DNA of 64,000 bases from Candidatus Poribacteria bacterium (GCA_022828145.1 JAJEJA010000096.1:25208-89207); one strand, 5' to 3'. Shown: positions 52,548 to 61,650, counted from the first letter of the stretch. Notes: generated by a model from the sequence alone, not told the origin. A program made the numbers and translations.

Positions 52548-53318
52548 ATGAAAATCTTACGTTTATCATCACTGATCATAACACTTTTTGTGTTTTTACC
52601 TTTATGCGTTTCTGCAGATTATTCTGAAGGACTTGTCTTGAACTTTTCATTTGATGAAGGTGCAGGGGATGCCGCTGAAGATACAAGCGGACATGGACAC
52701 AATGGCATCATAGACAATCCAACATGGGTTGATGGAAAGTTTGGGAAAGCATTGAAATTCGGGGGCGCTGGTAGTGGAACCTGGGTTACCGTAGAAAGCA
52801 CTGATGCACTTAACGTCAATGAATGTACCTTCATGGCATGGATCTATTCTGAAACATGGGATGGCACACGTCAGATCGTAGGCAAATCAGTTCATGGCGG
52901 TTGTAGTGGCAGAGGACAATACGGTTTGTTCAGTGAAGGTGGTACTTTCAAACTCCGTTTTGAGACCGAAAGCGGTAGAGCTGATATCAATGCTGACCTT
53001 CCCGCAACGAATGAGTGGTTACACGTTGCCTTTACTAACGATGGTGAAATGGCTTCACTCTATATCAACGGAGAAATTATTGCCGAAGGTGAAATCCCTG
53101 GAGCATTAAATACGATTGACGACCCATTAAGGATAGCACAAGATTGTGATAGACCCAACAATGTCTTTATGGGAATGATTGATGAAGTACGGCTCTGGAA
53201 CCGTGCCCTCAGCACAGATGAAATAAATGTCCTTAAAGACTTAGATGCTCAAGCGACACCCGTTGATCCGTTAGGAAAACTCTCAACCACATGGGGAAGT
53301 TTGAAATCTAAGATTTAA
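52548..53318 (+). CDS. Secreted LamG-domain protein, tandem paralogue, with KLSTTWG C-terminus
   Basis: 256 aa. Signal peptide MKILRLSSLIITLFVFLPL...SA. The LamG domain aligns closely with the preceding protein (GRQIVGKSVHGGCSGRGQYG segment is shared almost exactly). It ends LGKLSTTWGSLKSKI. AAGGAG lies upstream, 14 bp after the first gene. A strong terminator follows. Confidence 0.88.
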   Translation: MKILRLSSLIITLFVFLPLCVSADYSEGLVLNFSFDEGAGDAAEDTSGHGHNGIIDNPTWVDGKFGKALKFGGAGSGTWVTVESTDALNVNECTFMAWIYSETWDGTRQIVGKSVHGGCSGRGQYGLFSEGGTFKLRFETESGRADINADLPATNEWLHVAFTNDGEMASLYINGEIIAEGEIPGALNTIDDPLRIAQDCDRPNNVFMGMIDEVRLWNRALSTDEINVLKDLDAQATPVDPLGKLSTTWGSLKSKI

Positions 53319-53346
53319 TTTGGTATAAAGAGTATTCTTCAAATAA

Positions 53347-53380
53347 GCTGCTCCAGCGATTTTTTCTGGAGCAGTTTTAT
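53347..53380 (+). terminator. Intrinsic terminator after the LamG pair
   Basis: CTGCTCCAG (53347-53355) pairs perfectly with CTGGAGCAG (53365-53373), followed by TTTTATTTTT. It ends the LamG operon. Confidence 0.9.
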
Positions 53381-53511
53381 TTTTCTTCAGCAAAATAATC
53401 TGAGTCTACGCGTTTGATTTCGTAAATTTTGGATGTAGCAACACCAATGTTATGGTCAATCATGTATTCGGTGAGCTGTTCTCCATCAACAAGGTATTTT
53501 GATGCTAGAAA

Positions 53512-53757
53512 CTCTCTTCAGTCCCGCCAAATCATGGCGAATACCAAACGCGTATTCGCCCAAGCGCATTTGGCATTGATTTGGTAGGGACGATATGTTT
53601 ATAGAAAAATGTGTACACCATCTCTCTTCAGTCCCATAGGGACGATATGTTTATAGAAAAATGTGTACCTCACCTCTCTTCAGTCCCGTAGGGACGATAT
53701 GTTTGTAGAAGAATGTGTACCTCACCTCTCTTCAGTCCCGTAGGGACGATATGTTTA
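53512..53757. repeat. Four tandem 52-bp repeats, the first split by a 58-bp inverted-repeat insertion
   Basis: Units begin CTCTCTTCAGTCCC at 53512, 53622, 53674 and 53726 (exact 52-bp period for the last three). Each contains the palindrome TCCCGTAGGGA and GATATGTTTATAGAAA. In the first, 58 bp (53527-53584) with CCAAATCA/TGATTTGG ends sit exactly between TCCCG and TAGGGA. There are no unique spacers, so this is not CRISPR. A single copy lies near 1751-1790. Confidence 0.85.
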
Positions 53758-53786
53758 TATCATGATGTGCTTTTACACTTGATATG

Positions 53787-54575
53787 CTAACACACATACA
53801 TCTCATCTATAATTTTTCGCATATCATCAGCTTCAGCAAGAAATTCATCTTTAACCCGTTCTATCATTTCATCAGGAATTCCATGCATCGCTTCTGCTAT
53901 AGGACCAGCAATTGCAGCAAGAGTATCTGAATCACCACCTAAAGAGATCGCATTCCTAATGGCATCTTCATAGCTCACAGATTCCAATGCACACGTTATC
54001 GCTTGAGGAACTGTGCCTTGACAGATCTCATTAAAACGGTAGTCTGGACGAATCTCGTCTACTGACTCTGTTAAGTCATACCCATATTCAGCGGTAATAA
54101 CCTCTCGGATAGCATCAGGTTTTTCATCTTGAAATGCAAGCCAGATTGCGTGTATCGTCGCGCGTGCTCCCTTCAACCCTTCAGGATGATTATGCGTGAT
54201 TTCAGTAACCCTGTCGGAAGCAGCAAGTGCTTTATCTAAGTCTTCTCGATTCAAATATGCTGCAGGTGAGACACGCATTGCAGCTCCGTTTCCATAACTA
54301 TTATACGGATTAGGTGGATCATCATAAATCCAACCCGCAAACATCCCACCGTAACCTCTGCCCGGGTAACGCTGACACCATTCCTGCATAGTTTTTGATC
54401 GCTGCAAGATGGTATCTGTTGGTAAGTCGTGCAGCAAAATATCAGCAACGGCAAAAGTACATACAGAATCGTCTGTGAGAAAACATTTATCGCCAAAAAA
54501 TTCAAACTCCTTAGTTTTGATCCGTTTCCACTCGTAGATAGACCCGACAATATCACCTATAATTGCACCAATCAT
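53787..54575 (-). CDS. ADP-ribosylglycohydrolase family protein (DraG-like)
   Basis: 262 aa. Metal-binding motifs TDDS (33-36) and GGDSDT near 215 are those of ADP-ribosyl-acceptor hydrolases. It would remove ADP-ribose from protein or small-molecule acceptors. No DraT-like transferase is nearby. GGAGAG precedes the ATG. Confidence 0.92.
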   Translation of the reverse strand: MIGAIIGDIVGSIYEWKRIKTKEFEFFGDKCFLTDDSVCTFAVADILLHDLPTDTILQRSKTMQEWCQRYPGRGYGGMFAGWIYDDPPNPYNSYGNGAAMRVSPAAYLNREDLDKALAASDRVTEITHNHPEGLKGARATIHAIWLAFQDEKPDAIREVITAEYGYDLTESVDEIRPDYRFNEICQGTVPQAITCALESVSYEDAIRNAISLGGDSDTLAAIAGPIAEAMHGIPDEMIERVKDEFLAEADDMRKIIDEMYVC

Positions 54576-54960
54576 TTTACTCTCCTTATTATTCTCATTT
54601 TATATGTTGATTTTTGTATCTGATGGATTTGTGAAGTGTAAATTAGAAAAGAGCAACGAGATATTAATCTTGTCACCCTTCTTATACCTATAATTATACT
54701 CAGTTTTTTACCAATTGTCAAATTTATTTTTAACAATGTTATGCCATTTCTAATTGAAAATGTCGCTTGTTTGTAGCACATTCTGTTAGATTGTGCTTGT
54801 TTGTAACACATTCTGTTAGATTGTGCCTCTTTGTAGTTGATCAAAGTCATATAATGATCCAGAAACCCCTTCCGCGTCCTCCGCGTAATCCGCGATTCTG
54901 ACAAAAAAATGGGACAATTACATTCCACACGTTGTACGTCTAATATTCTTCAATTCTTAC
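54576..54960. repeat. Spacer with tandem 30-bp repeats
   Basis: Two near-identical 30-bp units (54765-54794, 54795-54824) reading GCTTGTTTGTAGCACATTC... followed by a partial third. Same family as repeats at 1575-1700 and 40558-40631. No gene seen. Confidence 0.7.
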
Positions 54961-54968
54961 AATATTTA

Positions 54969-54977
54969 TGCTAAAAT
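54969..54977 (+). promoter_or_regulatory. Extended -10 promoter candidate of the SMP-30-like gene
   Basis: TGCTAAAAT with TAAAAT at 54972-54977 and an upstream TG. Its context TTTATGCTAAAAT is nearly the same as the candidate at 49774. Confidence 0.45.
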
Positions 54978-55028
54978 GTCATTTAGAACATGGTAAAACA
55001 AGATAAAAGGAATAGGAGAAACATAGAT

Positions 55029-55868
55029 ATGAACGAACAGCTTTTTATAAGTCAAGAATTCACGCCAATCAACGGATTTACATCAGGAATAGAAGGTCCT
55101 GCTTGCGATGCAGACGGTAATCTATATGCTGTAAACTTTGAGCGACAACATACAATTGGAAAAGTAACCCCAGATGGTGAAGCATCCGTCTTTATTGAAC
55201 TTCCAAATGGTAGTATTGGAAATGGAATCCGTTTTGATAGTCATGGTTTTATGTATATAGCAGATTATACAAATCACAATGTTCTCAAGGTAGATATGAA
55301 AACGCGAGAAATTAGCGTGCATGCACACGAACCAAAGATGAATCAACCCAATGACCTCGCGATCAGTGCGAATGACATACTGTATGCAAGTGACCCAAAT
55401 TGGGGAGAGTCAACAGGACAACTCTGGCGTGTGGATACAAACGGAGAAGCAATACTGTTAGAAGCCGATATGGGAACGACAAACGGTATTGAGGTGAGTC
55501 CAAATGAAAAAGTACTTTATGTCAACGAATCAGCACAACGAAATATATGGGCTTACGACTTGTCTCTTAAAGGAAACATCAGTAATAAACGATTGCTAAT
55601 CCAGTTTCCAGATTTCAATATGGATGGGATGCGGTGTGATATTGATGGAAATCTTTATGTCACGCGACACGGTAAAGGCACTGTTGCAAAACTTTCACCT
55701 GAAGGAGAGGTACTATTAGAAGTAGAATTAACAGGAAAACTATGCACAAACATAGCTTTCGGAGGAGATGATGGGCGTATCTGTTATGTGACAATGGCAG
55801 ACCGCGGTAATGTAGAAGTATTCCGCGCTGACCGTCCCGGAAGAAGTTGGCAGCTGTTTCAAAGATAA
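55029..55868 (+). CDS. SMP-30/gluconolactonase-like beta-propeller protein
   Basis: About 279 aa. Repeated blades with DADGNLYAVNF, DSHGFMYIADY, SPNEKVLYVNES and DIDGNLYVTRHG motifs, plus GIEGPACDADG at the N-terminus, are typical of the SMP-30/gluconolactonase/LRE family. It probably hydrolyses a sugar lactone. I use the ATG at 55029 with AGGAG 10 nt upstream rather than 54990. No signal peptide. Confidence 0.85.
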   Translation: MNEQLFISQEFTPINGFTSGIEGPACDADGNLYAVNFERQHTIGKVTPDGEASVFIELPNGSIGNGIRFDSHGFMYIADYTNHNVLKVDMKTREISVHAHEPKMNQPNDLAISANDILYASDPNWGESTGQLWRVDTNGEAILLEADMGTTNGIEVSPNEKVLYVNESAQRNIWAYDLSLKGNISNKRLLIQFPDFNMDGMRCDIDGNLYVTRHGKGTVAKLSPEGEVLLEVELTGKLCTNIAFGGDDGRICYVTMADRGNVEVFRADRPGRSWQLFQR

Positions 55869-55940
55869 TACGTCTTGACAGGTGTTATGTGTCATGATAT
55901 GATTCAATTAGCACATTTATCTTGATGAAAGTTCATTAAA

Positions 55941-56007
55941 TATGGATCAATATCATTCTGTTTTAAGACGTCTTGAAGAACGCAGAATTACCAATTTCAG
56001 ATTATAA
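55941..56007 (+). other. Short 21-codon frame upstream of the aminotransferase
   Basis: An ATG frame of 21 codons (MDQYHSVLRRLEERRITNF...) ends in a TAA 12 nt before the aminotransferase start proposed here. It could be a leader peptide or a remnant. No clear ribosome binding site. Confidence 0.2.
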
Positions 56008-56019
56008 AGGATATTCACA

Positions 56020-57213
56020 ATTTCACCTCAAACAAAACTCTCAGATAAATCTACACGTTTCACGGAATCTGTTATTCGTGGGATGACGCAGCTCTGCCTA
56101 AAACATAATGCGATCAATCTGTCGCAAGGTACACCCGCCTATCAACCACCAGACGAAGTGAAGCATGCTGCGATTAAAGCCATTCAGGAAGGTTACAATC
56201 AATATAGCATCACATGGGGTGCACCGACGTTTCGCGAAGCAATTGCTCAGAAGATGACGATTTTTAACAACATTCCAACAGATGCAGCAAAAAACGTCAC
56301 CGTAACGTGTGGTTCAACTGAAGGCATGCTCTCAACACTGCTTGCAATTATCAACCCAGGTGACGAAGTCATTATCTTTGAACCTTATTATGAAAACTAT
56401 GGTCCAGATACCATAATTTCAGGTGCAAAACCGGTCTATGTCGCACTTCGGGAGACATACACAGAAAATGGTGAATTGCGGTTTACCTACGATGTTACTG
56501 AACTGCAAAAAGCATTTACTGCCAACACAAAAGCGATTATCATAAATACACCGAATAATCCCCTGGGTAAAGTATTCACTTTGGATGAACTACAACAGAT
56601 CGCTAACCTATGTTGTGAATATGATTGTATCGCGGTAACAGATGAAATATATGAACACATGATCTATGACGATAAACAGCATATCAGCATTGGGGCACTA
56701 CCAGAGATGCAGCATCGAACTATTACCGTGTCAGGTCTGAGTAAGACCTATTCTATGACAGGATGGCGGTTAGGCTATGTGGTGGCACCAGAAACACTGA
56801 CAGGTGCAATCCGAAAGATGCATGATTTTATCACAGTCGGTGCACCACATCCGCTCCAACGGGCAGGGGTAGCTGCCTTAAACCTACCTGATAGTTACTA
56901 TCAAGAATTGCTACAAAAATATAACAAAAACCGAATACGACTCGTTAATACTCTCAAGGAAGCCGGTTTTCGTTGCCATCCACCAGAAGGTGCATATTAT
57001 ATCATGACAGATATAACCGATTTCGGTTTTCCAGATGACACGACTTTTGCTCACTGGTTGGTAAAGGAGATCGGTGTCGGTGGGGTACCGGGTTCAAGTT
57101 TCTACAGTCGTCCCAATCTTGGTAAAACTAAGTTTAGGTTTATGTTCAGTATGGCAGATCAAGTTCTCGCTGAAGCAGGTGAAAGATTGATGAAAATCAA
57201 ATCGAAAATCTGA
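56020..57213 (+). CDS. PLP-dependent class I/II aminotransferase, probable ATT start
   Basis: About 397 aa. SGLSKTYSMTGWRLGY contains the PLP lysine and phosphate-binding residues; NTPNNPLGKVF and TDEIYEHM complete the fold type I set. The first ATG in frame (56083) would remove the conserved TKLSDKSTRFTESVIRG that belongs to the family's N-terminus. The frame continues upstream only to a TAA at 56005-56007, with no ATG, GTG or TTG. ATT at 56020 with AAAGGA 8 nt upstream is the best start. It probably transaminates aspartate or an aromatic/kynurenine-type amino acid; the substrate is uncertain. A family A repeat end overlaps its stop. Confidence 0.88.
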   Translation: MSPQTKLSDKSTRFTESVIRGMTQLCLKHNAINLSQGTPAYQPPDEVKHAAIKAIQEGYNQYSITWGAPTFREAIAQKMTIFNNIPTDAAKNVTVTCGSTEGMLSTLLAIINPGDEVIIFEPYYENYGPDTIISGAKPVYVALRETYTENGELRFTYDVTELQKAFTANTKAIIINTPNNPLGKVFTLDELQQIANLCCEYDCIAVTDEIYEHMIYDDKQHISIGALPEMQHRTITVSGLSKTYSMTGWRLGYVVAPETLTGAIRKMHDFITVGAPHPLQRAGVAALNLPDSYYQELLQKYNKNRIRLVNTLKEAGFRCHPPEGAYYIMTDITDFGFPDDTTFAHWLVKEIGVGGVPGSSFYSRPNLGKTKFRFMFSMADQVLAEAGERLMKIKSKI

Positions 57214-57247
57214 TTTATCAAACTTACGTTTTTGTAGGTAAAGTACT

Positions 57248-57454
57248 ATGGATACAATTCTTGAAAATGAAACACTTGAGATTTTCAAAGCAGAGATAAC
57301 AGCACTTATTCAGCAAGATTCTAAGTATATTTCCATTAGTCCCGATCAACTTGATGCAATTGTCAAAGCTTTTGACTTTACGTTAAAAAATGGACGAGAA
57401 AAAGTTAGAGCACAAATGCTATACGATCTTGTCCAAGAAAAAAGAGGGAACTGA
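57248..57454 (+). CDS. Small helical protein encoded with a Rad50-like ATPase
   Basis: 68 aa, mostly helical and charged (ETLEIFKAEITALIQQDS...). No family recognised. It ends 2 bp before the ATPase gene, so it is likely co-translated and may be a partner or regulator of the ATPase. Confidence 0.6.
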   Translation: MDTILENETLEIFKAEITALIQQDSKYISISPDQLDAIVKAFDFTLKNGREKVRAQMLYDLVQEKRGN

Positions 57455-57456
57455 CA

Positions 57457-59316
57457 GTGCTTTTGGAACGTGTGCGACTCAAAACATTCGGTTGCTTCCA
57501 ACAGAGAGATTTTGAGTTAGCTAAGGGTATCAATTTAATTTTTGGGCCAAATTTCAGTGGAAAGAGCACACTTGTTAATGCAATCTTTTTCACCTTAACC
57601 GGTAAGCCGATAGTACCTCGGGTGGATGCTGCTGCAATTAAAAGTGCTAAGGCGTTCAGTGGTACTGCCGGACTACAATTCGTTGTCAATGACGAAACAT
57701 ATCTGCTTTTCCGTGGAACACGTAGACGTTTCCAACTCAGACAGAAACAGGATGAGGCGTGGCACATCGTCTTTGATGATAAACGTGTGAAAGTTGTTGA
57801 GGAAATATTGAAAGAAAAATTTGGTATAATGCACGACAGACTCGCTTTGACAGCGTTTCTAAGGGAAGGAGAAATTTTTGAATTCCTTGCACGTCAACCT
57901 TCTACCCGACGGGATATCCTTTATACGCTCCTCGGCATTGATAAACTCATCGAGGTAAGGGAGAGATTTATTGATGCACGCCGACTTGCAAAGCGCGAAC
58001 GCGGTAGGATACAATCACACCAAAACAGTATGCGATATAACGCCCCGAATCCGAACACGTCTGAAATTGAGAATATAGAAACCAGATTGAAAAAACTTGA
58101 AACGTTATACAGTATGGAAACAGGAGACGCTGAATTAATCGCCGAATGGAAAAAGAACAAAGAACAGATACAGGTACAGGTTGACGAACTTACCAGAGAA
58201 TCGTCAGAAATACTAAGTGGATTCAACGACATCGCCCATCTACAAGAAATGATTAAGACGATTGAAGAAGCAGTTGAAAAAGCAAAAGGAATCGAAAAAG
58301 AACGCGAAATACTCATACAGAAAATTGGGAGTCATAATTCACAGATTACAGCAATAACGAATGTTTGCAACACACTTAAAACATTGCTTGAAAACGGTGA
58401 TGGACACTGTCCGACATGTCAACAGAAAATTGAACGCGAAGTTGTAGAAAAGATAATACAGGAAAAGGACACGGATAAAGTAAATCTTACTAAAGAATTG
58501 GAAACGTTTGAGAAAACGCTATCTGAGCAAACAGACGATTTAGAGAGCCGTAAAGAACTTGAACAACGACTTCAGATATTAAAAATACGTGAGACCCGGT
58601 TAAAACAGATCACACAAGAAAGCAACAAGTATGAAATTGAAATAACGAAACTTACAACACAATTAAACAATAAAGGTATGTCAGAAAGCACTGCAGAGAC
58701 GCATTCAGACGAATCATTCGCGCAATTAGATAAAGGTCAATTGAAGAAACAGATAGACATTGAAAGAAAAAAACTTGAAAAACTGAGACGAGATGAAGCG
58801 GTTCAATTGGATAGACTTGAACGACTTCAAAAGGTGAATCTTGAAGCAGAGCAAGTTGAAAATACAACTCTTAGTTTAGAACTTGCATGCGCTGGTGTGG
58901 AGAAGACTATAGACACACTGCAACGTCAAATCCTCAAACCCGCTGAAAAAGAACTACATCAATGGCTTGAAGAGATGAAACTCTTTCAAAAAGGACGTAT
59001 AGATTTACAACGTCAACACCTTCTTCCCTCAATCCAGATAGACGGTGAAGACAGAAGCTTGATGCTACTTAGTGGCAGTGAAAAGATGTTCCTATATCTC
59101 TGTTTCAAGGTTGCTCTGTCAAAAGTCTTAGGGAACACCGGTTTCTTTGTGTTAGATGATCCGACACTTCATCTGGATGGTGAACGTAAAGCATTGATGG
59201 TAGATTTCATTCGTCAACTTGCAGAAGAACATCAGGTTATTATCACAAGCTACGATGAGGATGTCCGATCAGGTTTAGAAGGTGCAAATGTGATTGAGAT
59301 GAGACGTGAAGAATAG
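57457..59316 (+). CDS. SMC/Rad50-like ATPase with zinc-hook motif
   Basis: 619 aa. Walker A FGPNFSGKST (Lys36), a long coiled coil split by CPTC near residue 318 (a Rad50-type zinc hook), the ABC signature LLSGSEK near 541 and Walker B FFVLDDP near 565. Shorter than bacterial SbcC (about 1000 aa). No Mre11/SbcD nuclease gene is adjacent. The start is GTG with AGAGGGAA just upstream. It probably acts in DNA repair or in mobile-element defence. Confidence 0.85.
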   Translation: MLLERVRLKTFGCFQQRDFELAKGINLIFGPNFSGKSTLVNAIFFTLTGKPIVPRVDAAAIKSAKAFSGTAGLQFVVNDETYLLFRGTRRRFQLRQKQDEAWHIVFDDKRVKVVEEILKEKFGIMHDRLALTAFLREGEIFEFLARQPSTRRDILYTLLGIDKLIEVRERFIDARRLAKRERGRIQSHQNSMRYNAPNPNTSEIENIETRLKKLETLYSMETGDAELIAEWKKNKEQIQVQVDELTRESSEILSGFNDIAHLQEMIKTIEEAVEKAKGIEKEREILIQKIGSHNSQITAITNVCNTLKTLLENGDGHCPTCQQKIEREVVEKIIQEKDTDKVNLTKELETFEKTLSEQTDDLESRKELEQRLQILKIRETRLKQITQESNKYEIEITKLTTQLNNKGMSESTAETHSDESFAQLDKGQLKKQIDIERKKLEKLRRDEAVQLDRLERLQKVNLEAEQVENTTLSLELACAGVEKTIDTLQRQILKPAEKELHQWLEEMKLFQKGRIDLQRQHLLPSIQIDGEDRSLMLLSGSEKMFLYLCFKVALSKVLGNTGFFVLDDPTLHLDGERKALMVDFIRQLAEEHQVIITSYDEDVRSGLEGANVIEMRREE

Positions 59317-59448
59317 TTGTTTTTGATCATCGCAAAGAAACTAAACCCTTGATAGAGACAGAGACAATAGATGGATTCTGGATACAAAGTTTCGTTATAC
59401 CAGTTCTTCAAAAGCAGCCCTCATCTGTATAAGAAAGTTAGAAGATCT

Positions 59449-60774
59449 TTAGCATGAGATCAACTGCTGAATCTTATCAACTATTCTATCCAAAGGAACA
59501 TCTTCTTGTTCTCTACTTGACATATCCCGAATAGCAGCGTTTCCCGCTGCTAACTCATCTGAACCGAGTATGACAGCATAAGGAATTCCTTTCGTATCAG
59601 CATATTTCATCTGTGTGCTGAGTTTGCCAGGACGATGATAAACTTCTGTACGAATTCCACCTTGACGTAAACGCGTCGCTAATTTTAACGATTCTGACAT
59701 TAACGTATCATCAAACACGGTCATCAACACCTGAGTCACCGTCTTACCCACAGTTGATGGATACATATCAGACGCATTCATCAGATCAATAATCCTTTCA
59801 ATACCGAAACTTGTACCTGTGGCTGGGAATCCCTGCTTACTAAAACTACCGATGAGTTCATCATATCTACCCCCACCCGTAATGCTACCGATACTTGCAT
59901 CTTGCACTGTTTCATAAATCGGACCTGTATAGTATTCCAAACCACGCACCATCGAAACGTTTATCTGATAGGATGTCTCCGGAATACCGAGTGTATCCAT
60001 AAAACTGATTAAATCTCTTAGTTCTGAGATACCTTCATGTGCAATCTCATATTCACCGAGTTGGTCCTCTAATTCGCTGAGAACTGAATCAGAATCCCCT
60101 TCAATCTGCAACAATGTCAATAACTTGGCTATGACATCTTCAGGAATTTCATTTTCTCGTAATTCCGCAGTAACCCCATCAAGACCGATTTTATCTAATT
60201 TATCTATGGAACGATACAGACCCCCTAATTGTTTTGATGGCACACCAGAAAATAGTCCTATACCTGTAATAACTTTCCTATCGTTCAAGTGAATCTGAAA
60301 ACCTTTGAAACCTAAGCGAGATAAGACTTGATAAATTAGGTTAACATTTTCTGCATCCGCTAACATACTCTCACTTCCGACAGTATCCGCATCGCACTGA
60401 AAGAATTGACGGTAGCGACCTTTCTGTGGACGTTCTGCACGCCATACAGGATCAATCTGGTAACGTTTAAAGGGTTTCGGTAGCTGGGGATACATTGCTA
60501 CCACACGACAAAGTGGAACAGATAGATCGTATCGCAGGGATATGTCCTCTTTACCCCCTGTATGACCTGCTTGATATATCATTTTTTCGGCATCCGGTCC
60601 GTATTTACCTGTAAGGACTTCCGATAACTCCATCGCGGGGGTCTGTAACGGTTCAAACCCAAATTCTTCAAAGACATTACGGATGACCTCAATCACATAC
60701 TGTCTACGGATCATCTGTTCAGGTAGAATATCACGCATGCCGCGTGGAACGCGTGGTTTAATATACTGTGCCAT
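59449..60774 (-). CDS. hisS: Histidyl-tRNA synthetase
   Basis: 441 aa, standard length. Class II motif 2 is RPQKGRYRQFFQCDADTVG, the histidine A motif is GLEYYTGP, motif 3 is SITGGGRYDELIG, and the C-terminal anticodon domain ends the protein. AAGGAG precedes the ATG. It is the last gene of the hisZ-hisG-hisS group. Confidence 0.95.
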   Translation of the reverse strand: MAQYIKPRVPRGMRDILPEQMIRRQYVIEVIRNVFEEFGFEPLQTPAMELSEVLTGKYGPDAEKMIYQAGHTGGKEDISLRYDLSVPLCRVVAMYPQLPKPFKRYQIDPVWRAERPQKGRYRQFFQCDADTVGSESMLADAENVNLIYQVLSRLGFKGFQIHLNDRKVITGIGLFSGVPSKQLGGLYRSIDKLDKIGLDGVTAELRENEIPEDVIAKLLTLLQIEGDSDSVLSELEDQLGEYEIAHEGISELRDLISFMDTLGIPETSYQINVSMVRGLEYYTGPIYETVQDASIGSITGGGRYDELIGSFSKQGFPATGTSFGIERIIDLMNASDMYPSTVGKTVTQVLMTVFDDTLMSESLKLATRLRQGGIRTEVYHRPGKLSTQMKYADTKGIPYAVILGSDELAAGNAAIRDMSSREQEDVPLDRIVDKIQQLISC

Positions 60775-60790
60775 AGTTCTGCTCCTTCTT

Positions 60791-60826
60791 AATAGTAGTA
60801 GGCACTCTCCGAGTGCCGTTTCTCTT
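60791..60826. repeat. GGCACTCTCCGAGTGCC hairpin repeat
   Basis: Single copy of the AGTAGTAGGCACT...AGTGCCG repeat that is tandem at 38624-38709. It lies between hisG and hisS and would form a hairpin in the transcript. Confidence 0.7.
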
Positions 60827-60833
60827 AAACTCC

Positions 60834-61604
60834 TTATATATGTCCGGGAAGTGCTTGACTTCTCCTTCTACGCAAACCTTTCTCTAAGGTCTGTTTCAGT
60901 TCTTCAATCTTCTCTCGTTTCCACGGTTCCTTTAAGGACTTCGGATTAGCAATCAAAGTAGATTCTGACTCCCTTAGGACCTCAACAATCTTCAGGTGGT
61001 TAGCTTTAAGCGTTCGCGCGGAACTGCAATTGTCTATGATGGCGTCTGCTTCCTCGGGAGGCTTACCTTCTGTCGCACCGAACGACAACATCAACGTAAT
61101 CGGGGACTGGTATGTACCGAGCGTATTCAGTCTTTTCCAAGGCGTTAGGATTGCAGGTGCAATGCGGTTTTGGGTCTTCTCAAGAATATACTTCTCAGCA
61201 ATGTTCAGATATTCTGTCGATATACGTATGTTCCTATCAGCAAAATTTACCAAATCCATAAAGGAATTGATGTCCGATCGTTCTTCTCGAACAGCGAGAA
61301 CAATACTGACAAAGCCGTAATCCAGCGGCAGAATCTCCTCAACATCAGCATCAGTTTCCTCAACCCAATCTTGACCCGTAATTCCCAAATCATAGAAATC
61401 ATCTTTCCCAACATAGACTGGTATCTCTTGTGGTCTTGAAATCTTAATCTGAAAAGCGTCTTCATTTATGAAGTTTGCCCGGTATGACCTGTCAGTAGAC
61501 TTATATCCGTCTATATCATAGCCGGCGCGCTGGAACGTTTCAAGCGTTTCAGATTGTATCGTGCCTTTTGGCAAAAGCAAATTTAACATTTTTTCTGTTT
61601 GCAT
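60834..61604 (-). CDS. hisG: ATP phosphoribosyltransferase catalytic subunit
   Basis: About 256 aa from the ATG at 61604, which has AGAGGAAGGA just upstream; an upstream ATG at 61649 is weaker. LNLLLPKG, KISRPQEIPVYVGKDDFYDLGITGQDW and the ADAIIDNCSSARTLKANHLK phosphate loop are typical of HisG, the first enzyme of histidine synthesis. It lacks the C-terminal ACT-like regulatory domain of long HisG, so it should depend on HisZ, which is encoded directly upstream. It is somewhat longer than usual short forms. Confidence 0.9.
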   Translation of the reverse strand: MQTEKMLNLLLPKGTIQSETLETFQRAGYDIDGYKSTDRSYRANFINEDAFQIKISRPQEIPVYVGKDDFYDLGITGQDWVEETDADVEEILPLDYGFVSIVLAVREERSDINSFMDLVNFADRNIRISTEYLNIAEKYILEKTQNRIAPAILTPWKRLNTLGTYQSPITLMLSFGATEGKPPEEADAIIDNCSSARTLKANHLKIVEVLRESESTLIANPKSLKEPWKREKIEELKQTLEKGLRRRRSQALPGHI

Positions 61605-61650
61605 CAGTCCTTCCTCTTGTAAAACAGTAGTAACATAACTCTCATCCATT

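Noticed and set aside
53512..53757. CRISPR array
   Set aside because: The units are contiguous 52-bp tandem copies with no unique spacers, and no cas gene is present.
54765..54824. Short CRISPR with 30-bp repeats
   Set aside because: Two adjacent copies without spacers; a diverged family of tandem repeats explains them.
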